Assembly: GCA_964428835.1 (NCBI GenBank) | Contig: CAYRZQ010000005.1 | Location: forward strand, 1 to 64,000 | Direction: 5' to 3' | DNA from: JAIXWP01 sp964428835 | Lineage (GTDB): Bacteria > Bacteroidota > Bacteroidia > Flavobacteriales_D > Sanyastnellaceae | DNA: 64,000 nucleotides | Part shown: positions 59,981-64,000 of the stretch, piece by piece | How the letters are laid out: every line of letters starts with the position of its first letter | Numbering within the stretch: position 1 is the first letter of the stretch | Position numbers and translations under genes: made by a program | The notes under the pieces: model-generated | The model's database searches: none | Told to the model about the DNA's origin: nothing | The model's input: the letters and a program-made list of their open reading frames with translations, nothing else

Positions 59981-61309
59981 TTAGTAGGAATAAGTCAGCA
60001 CGAGCCTCATGTTTTGTTTCAAGTCATCTGGATCGAATTGTGGGCCACGCAATATGGATCTTGTGACACTCACACCAGCATTTTGAGACAAAATAAACAA
60101 GCCACGGCTTTTTATTTCACCATTTAATACGCGCTGAATGTAAAGAGAAATATTGAAAATATAGCGATCAGAGACCAGATCAGCAGTTCCTCCAATATTC
60201 CCAAATATTTGATCAGGCAGCACGCGCAATTCTCCCTCTTCATCCTCATATACCAGGAATAAGCCTGATTGTGGGAAGAAAATGCTTTCATCTTGGAAAG
60301 GCACAATCAACTGCGCGCGATTGATGCTTCTGCCGTCGAATGTATTGATATCGTCAATGAAAGGAATTTCTACTTTCACTTTGACACCTCCACCAGCCTG
60401 AACGTAACACAATTCATCCCCAGGAATAGACTCTTCGAATACAAGAGGTGAGAGATCTGTCCCGAATCGTTGATGTTGGATTCGTGTGTAGTATGCCGAT
60501 TCAGTATTGATAGGGAAATCATAGAAGTCTTCTTCGGTCTCACCATTTTCTTCATAGTGATAATAGACTATCAGTTTTGAGGCAGCATCAATTAAGTCAA
60601 AGTTGAATACACCACCATTGGGTCCGAAGACATCTGGCCTTACATATAAGCCTTTGAAATACTCTTTAAATGAAGCGTTAGAGGATAATGCAGAGGCAGG
60701 GGCTTGAAGCAAATCATTACCAAGTTGGTTTCTTAGTTTCAATCGTAATTGAGGCTTTACGGTATCCGTTCCAACCACCACAATGGCTAATGGATCCATC
60801 GAATATATTTCGCTTCCGCTTCGAATTTCATCCATTGGATGAAAGGCAATTTCTCTTGTATTGAAATAATTGCTGTCTCTATCCATGCTTTGCGTAAGGC
60901 GGTGCACAGCAATTCTTTGATCAGTTATCTTTCCGTACAATCGAGGTGAGAAAACAAGGGCTAAAATCACTGAATCTACTACAGCATTGCTGGGAAATGA
61001 AGGGTTGCTCGTGCTGAGCTCGACTTGTGTATAGAATGAAGCCGTGGTTCGTCCCAACTTTGGGTCCATATATGAACCCAACATCACTGTGGTAAGATTG
61101 CTGGTTTGAATAGAGTCTTCTTTTACAGTCTTAGCCAATAGTGTAATGGTGTCCGTTTGATTGACACTGAGAAGGTCGCCCTCAGGAATGAGGTCTCCAC
61201 CAAGGTCTGTTGTCGGTCTTTTACAAGAAGTGGCGACTAAGGTGACTGCAAATAATATAAATAGCCCCAATTGCTTGAGGCTATTTTTATAAAAAAAACT
61301 AGATTTCAT
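59981..61309 (-). CDS. DUF4270 family lipoprotein
   Basis: From ATG 61309 the product is 442 residues with a lipoprotein signal (KNSLKQLGLFILFAVTLVA, then TSC). A longer frame to 61474 would run inside the glycogen synthase gene. The N-terminal KRPTTDLGGDLIPEGDLLSV and the repeated beta-strand patterns (STSNPSFPSNAVVDSVILAL; IVPFQDESIFFPQSGLFLV) match DUF4270. This is a Bacteroidota family of unknown function commonly found between glycogen/starch synthase and glmS, as here. The start is 1 bp after the synthase stop, so translation is coupled. A short hairpin (61259-61286) lies in the signal-peptide codons. Confidence 0.88.
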   Translation of the reverse strand: MKSSFFYKNSLKQLGLFILFAVTLVATSCKRPTTDLGGDLIPEGDLLSVNQTDTITLLAKTVKEDSIQTSNLTTVMLGSYMDPKLGRTTASFYTQVELSTSNPSFPSNAVVDSVILALVFSPRLYGKITDQRIAVHRLTQSMDRDSNYFNTREIAFHPMDEIRSGSEIYSMDPLAIVVVGTDTVKPQLRLKLRNQLGNDLLQAPASALSSNASFKEYFKGLYVRPDVFGPNGGVFNFDLIDAASKLIVYYHYEENGETEEDFYDFPINTESAYYTRIQHQRFGTDLSPLVFEESIPGDELCYVQAGGGVKVKVEIPFIDDINTFDGRSINRAQLIVPFQDESIFFPQSGLFLVYEDEEGELRVLPDQIFGNIGGTADLVSDRYIFNISLYIQRVLNGEIKSRGLFILSQNAGVSVTRSILRGPQFDPDDLKQNMRLVLTYSY

Positions 61310-61310
61310 A

Positions 61311-62138
61311 TTAGTCAACGAGCACGGACTTTCCCGCGTGAACGGCGTCAAAAAATTCATCAATTGCTGTGTGAGGGTCTCCCTCTTCGAATGAGCGAAG
61401 AACGGGAACTTCCAATTTGGCAGCATACTCTTCGATGCTGCGATCAAGGCTTTCGTGACCTGCAATGTATCCATCTGAATATTGAATAGCTGTCTTCACC
61501 AAGTTGTTGTAAGTTGGATCAGACAAGTTTTTCAACTCAGACGCTGGGATGTGGTCAAAAGATACTTTTTGGGCGATAGTTTTATCCAAACTACCTTCAA
61601 AAGCATCATCGTAAGCGGAGAAAACAACCTTTGTATCAGCGAAGTGAGGATCTTGGCTGTATAGTTTCTTCACATACATTGGCATGAGTGAAGTAAACCA
61701 ACCGTGGCAGTGGATGATATCCGGAGCCCAACCAAGCTTCTTTACTGTTTCGAGAACGCCCTTCGTAAAGAAGATCATTCTCATGTCGTTGTCTTCGAAA
61801 AGATTGTTGCTATCGTCAGTGAGGGTGGCTTTTCTGTGGAAAAACTCCTCATTGTCAATAAAGTATACCTGAAGGCGTATCTGCGGGATACTAGCGACCT
61901 TAATGATTAGTGGGTGATCGGAATCATTCACAATCAAGTTCATTCCAGAAAGGCGAATCACCTCATGCAATTGGTGTCTGCGCTCGTTGATCTTGCCATA
62001 ACGGGGCATGAAGATTCGGGTTTCCTTTCCTCTTTCGTGTGCTACTTGAGGAATTTGGCGGCTAGACGCTGCTGTTAGGCTTTCTGGTGAAAAGGGTAGT
62101 ATCTCTTGTGATACGAAAAGAACTCTTGTTTTGCTCAT
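61311..62138 (-). CDS. Short glycogen/starch synthase (GT5, N-terminal domain only)
   Basis: From ATG 62138 the product is 275 residues (MSKTRVLFVSQEILPFSPES). The sequence matches the N-terminal acceptor domain of GT5 enzymes: FVSQEI, RIFMPRYGKINERRHQLHEV, DNDMRMIFFTKGVLETVKKL and PDIIHCHGWFTSLMPMYVKK. The C-terminal nucleotide-sugar domain with its usual donor motifs is absent. This short form is common in Bacteroidota beside panC, so it is probably not a truncated gene. Whether it is enzymatically active is uncertain. It is transcribed divergently from panC and is coupled to the DUF4270 gene. Confidence 0.85.
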   Translation of the reverse strand: MSKTRVLFVSQEILPFSPESLTAASSRQIPQVAHERGKETRIFMPRYGKINERRHQLHEVIRLSGMNLIVNDSDHPLIIKVASIPQIRLQVYFIDNEEFFHRKATLTDDSNNLFEDNDMRMIFFTKGVLETVKKLGWAPDIIHCHGWFTSLMPMYVKKLYSQDPHFADTKVVFSAYDDAFEGSLDKTIAQKVSFDHIPASELKNLSDPTYNNLVKTAIQYSDGYIAGHESLDRSIEEYAAKLEVPVLRSFEEGDPHTAIDEFFDAVHAGKSVLVD

Positions 62139-62170
62139 ACGAGATAATAGAGATTTCACAAATCGTTTTG

Positions 62171-62178
62171 CAAAGGTA
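62171..62178 (-). promoter_or_regulatory. -7 box (TACCTTTG) for the GT5-DUF4270-glmS run
   Basis: This is an exact TAnnTTTG match on minus, in the 108-bp gap shared with the divergent panC gene. It predicts a leader of about 27 nt before the GT5 start at 62138. A TTTG about 24 bp further upstream is slightly too far to be a confident -33. Confidence 0.45.
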
Positions 62179-62246
62179 TATAAAAATTCTTTTCGATAAA
62201 TCCAAACAATTAGCTTTGACCCCTCAACTTTTTCTAATTTCACGCC

Positions 62247-63092
62247 GTGCCACTACCAGTTCTCACCACTGTAAGCGATGTAAAGTCTTGTGTCTTAGAT
62301 GCTAAGGCAGCAGGTAAAACGATTGCTTTTGTACCCACTATGGGTGCGCTCCACCCTGGACATATTTCATTAATTGAAGCTGCAAAGGGTGAAAATCGGT
62401 TCGTAGTGGCTTCTATTTTCGTCAATCCTACTCAATTTAACAATGCTGGGGATTTAAAAAACTATCCACGCACGCTTGATCATGACATTCAAATGTTGGA
62501 AGCTGCGGGCTGTAATATGCTTTTTGCCCCGTCAGTAGAAGAAATCTATCCCTCTCCCGACAAGGGACATTGGGATTATGGCATATTATCCTCAAGCCTT
62601 GAAGGGAAGTTCAGACCAGGGCATTTTGATGGCGTGCTCACGGTGGTGAAGCGTTTGTTTGAAATCGTGACACCGCAGATTTCATTTTTTGGGGAAAAAG
62701 ATTTTCAGCAATTGGCTCATATCCGAAGGTTTGCCAAGGAAGAGATGCCTCAGATTGAAATCGTGGGATGTCCTACGCTCCGAGAGTCAGACGGTTTGGC
62801 TATGAGTTCGCGCAATATGCGACTTAATGAAGATGAGCGTGCAACGGCCTTGCATATTTCTCGTGTGCTGTATGATATGCGTGAAAAGAAGAATGATTTT
62901 TCTCCGGCGGAATTAGAAGATTACGGCCGCACACAATTGGAACTTGTGGCGGGATTAGAATTGGAGTACTTAGAAATAGTAGATGAAAGCACCTTTGCCC
63001 CCGTTCCCGAATGGGGCGAGCCTTTCCAACCCATCATCCTCGCAGCGGCTTATGTAGGTGAGGTGAGGTTGATTGATAATATGAGGGTGTAG
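62247..63092 (+). CDS. panC: Pantoate--beta-alanine ligase PanC
   Basis: PanC joins pantoate and beta-alanine with ATP to make pantothenate, the precursor of CoA. The 281-residue protein starts at GTG 62247 (MPLPVLTTVSDVKSC) and has AFVPTMGALHPGHISLI with the HxGH motif at 36-39, VASIFVNPTQFNNAGD, FGEKDFQQLAHIRRF and the KMSKS-like GLAMSSRNMRL. Length is normal. It is divergent from the short glycogen synthase gene, the common Bacteroidota pairing. No other pantothenate gene is in the window. Confidence 0.96.
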   Translation: MPLPVLTTVSDVKSCVLDAKAAGKTIAFVPTMGALHPGHISLIEAAKGENRFVVASIFVNPTQFNNAGDLKNYPRTLDHDIQMLEAAGCNMLFAPSVEEIYPSPDKGHWDYGILSSSLEGKFRPGHFDGVLTVVKRLFEIVTPQISFFGEKDFQQLAHIRRFAKEEMPQIEIVGCPTLRESDGLAMSSRNMRLNEDERATALHISRVLYDMREKKNDFSPAELEDYGRTQLELVAGLELEYLEIVDESTFAPVPEWGEPFQPIILAAAYVGEVRLIDNMRV

Positions 63093-63296
63093 GGCGAGCG
63101 ACGGAGCGACGAGATAGCAATTTATTTACTAGCATGTGAGGCCGCTAATTAACCTTGAGGCACTCGAAAGGCTCTTTGTGCTTGCATTGCTTGGGACCGA
63201 AGTAAATTCGTCCTAAGCTCCCATAAGACTTTGTTGTTTATCTTTTTATTCTATTTCCATAATCTTACAGACTTTAAGGATAATATTTTTATAGTT
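63093..63296. other. AT-rich gap before the DNA methylase gene
   Basis: This is a 204-bp stretch without a plausible gene, lying between panC and the convergent methylase end. Sequence after about 63240 is clearly more AT-rich than the panC side. No hairpin with a U tract, tRNA or repeat was seen. Confidence 0.4.
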
Positions 63297-64000
63297 TTAG
63301 GTCGAAGAGTAGTTAACATTAATAGGGATCTCCATAATATCAGTGCGATTTAAGACCTTTGCGCAAACACCATGGCAAGTAGCTTTAATCCAAGTATTCC
63401 CATCAGATGAATTAAGGAAGTTCCATAACGCAGAAATTATGTACTGTTCCGCTTTAACTACATAAAGGCAATCGGTAATCGGTATCTTACCTGCGATAAC
63501 CTTCGCAGCTTTCCCAACACAGCCTTTCCCAACTCGAGTGATGATAATGTCGCCCTTTTCTGCAAGAACCAGATTTTTATGATAATGATTTTTGAAATTA
63601 CTAAAGTCAAGCTCAGCCCCAGCCTTAAATGAAGTAGAGTGTAGGAATTTGATTTTTTGGGCACGACTTTCTGCATTAGTAATATTACCTCTTTTGAGAA
63701 TTATGTTACATTCTCCTAATGGTTTACTTTTTGATTTTGAAAAAGACCTTTTGACCTTGTGGTAAGAGAAGTCCATTCTCTTTTCTAGTGAGGAAGAAGA
63801 AACACTTATTTGATCAAAGCAAATTCCGTCCTTTCCAGCGATGAGCAAGGGAACCTTATCTTTCGTGCGTTGAGACTTCTCAATTATTATTATATGCGTT
63901 TTTGCTTCGGTTTTTGGGAATATTCTTTCGGGTAGTTCGATGATTTCTTTTACGTTATGATTTGATAATAAGGATCGTCTAACTAGTTGAAACTCCTTTC
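63297..64000 (-). CDS. C-terminal part of an N6-adenine DNA methylase with fused target-recognition (HsdS-like) domain, truncated by window
   Basis: The frame is open to the right edge, so the start and the SAM/NPPY motifs lie outside. At the edge it reads RRSLLSNHNVKEIIELPERI followed by FPKTEAKTHIIIIEKS, the region that follows the catalytic motif in type I HsdM-like N6 DNA methylases. After it (from about 63850 down) is a target-recognition-like domain: GNIILKRGNIT-type start, VLAEKGDIIITRVGKGCVGK, then PITDCLYVVKAEQ and a final helix, as in HsdS half-domains. It is therefore probably a fused methylase-specificity protein of a restriction-modification system, with strand and partners beyond the window. 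The DNA is more AT-rich than the neighbouring genes. Confidence 0.8.
   Translation of the reverse strand, partial: KEFQLVRRSLLSNHNVKEIIELPERIFPKTEAKTHIIIIEKSQRTKDKVPLLIAGKDGICFDQISVSSSSLEKRMDFSYHKVKRSFSKSKSKPLGECNIILKRGNITNAESRAQKIKFLHSTSFKAGAELDFSNFKNHYHKNLVLAEKGDIIITRVGKGCVGKAAKVIAGKIPITDCLYVVKAEQYIISALWNFLNSSDGNTWIKATCHGVCAKVLNRTDIMEIPINVNYSST

Noticed and set aside
61259..61286. 8-bp hairpin AAATAGCC / GGCTATTT
   Set aside because: It lies in the signal-peptide codons of the DUF4270 gene; on plus it resembles a terminator, but no plus-strand gene precedes it.

Overview
The window is a chromosomal segment of a member of the Bacteroidota, most likely a Flavobacteriales-type marine or freshwater bacterium. 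The evidence is four proteins with type IX secretion (T9SS) C-terminal sorting domains, a PorP/SprF protein and an OmpA/PD40 protein beside a giant 'gliding motility-associated' adhesin, the lineage-restricted families DUF3098 and DUF4270, and many starts preceded by the Bacteroidota -7 box TAnnTTTG. The coding strand changes often, genes are tightly packed, and several convergent pairs touch or overlap. No tRNA, rRNA, CRISPR array, transposase or prophage gene was seen.

Layout. 0-7 kb: the end of an S41 peptidase gene and an O-antigen ligase-like protein on +, facing a long minus-strand run (sensor kinase, OmpR-type regulator, DUF3098, undecaprenyl-diphosphatase, GT2 and GT9 glycosyltransferases) that fits envelope glycan assembly. 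7-11.3 kb: a TonB-dependent receptor-like protein translationally linked to a LytS/LytTR two-component pair. 11.3-17.7 kb: small envelope proteins, a PlsC acyltransferase fused to a degenerate adenylation domain, a TM2 protein, TruB and a redoxin. 16.2-21.6 kb: a hotspot of short-period (6-8 bp) degenerate tandem arrays and a large nested inverted repeat, around two T9SS cargo genes and one candidate ncRNA. 21.7-33 kb: housekeeping genes (cobalamin adenosyltransferase, QueA, aspartate kinase, GNAT, RbfA, methyltransferase, LolC/E-like permease), a Doc-type toxin-antitoxin pair, an exported superoxide dismutase, an AsmA protein and an RsmB/NOP-family rRNA methyltransferase.

33-54.4 kb: the T9SS surface region. 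A 4319-residue adhesin (IgGFc-binding-like N-terminus, 41 repeats of about 89 residues, type B sorting domain) is followed 4 bp later by PorP/SprF and then by an OmpA-family protein, the usual secretion and attachment partners. Two more cargo proteins with PKD, Ig-like, lamin-tail and Calx-beta domains lie upstream. 54.4-63.1 kb: DUF502 and EamA membrane proteins, an acidic lipoprotein and beta-barrel pair, and the glmS - DUF4270 - glycogen/starch synthase / panC neighbourhood. The last 0.7 kb carries the 3' end of a type I-like N6-adenine DNA methylase fused to a target-recognition domain, possibly the edge of a restriction-modification locus.

The strongest unusual signals are: (1) covarying extra cysteine pairs in the giant adhesin that slide in antiparallel register and so report its fold; (2) an octamer tandem array that overlaps the 3' ends and stop codons of three unrelated genes; (3) a recurring -7 box placed 3-4 nt before the start codon, which implies leaderless mRNAs; and (4) a candidate minus-strand RNA with mutually exclusive helices.
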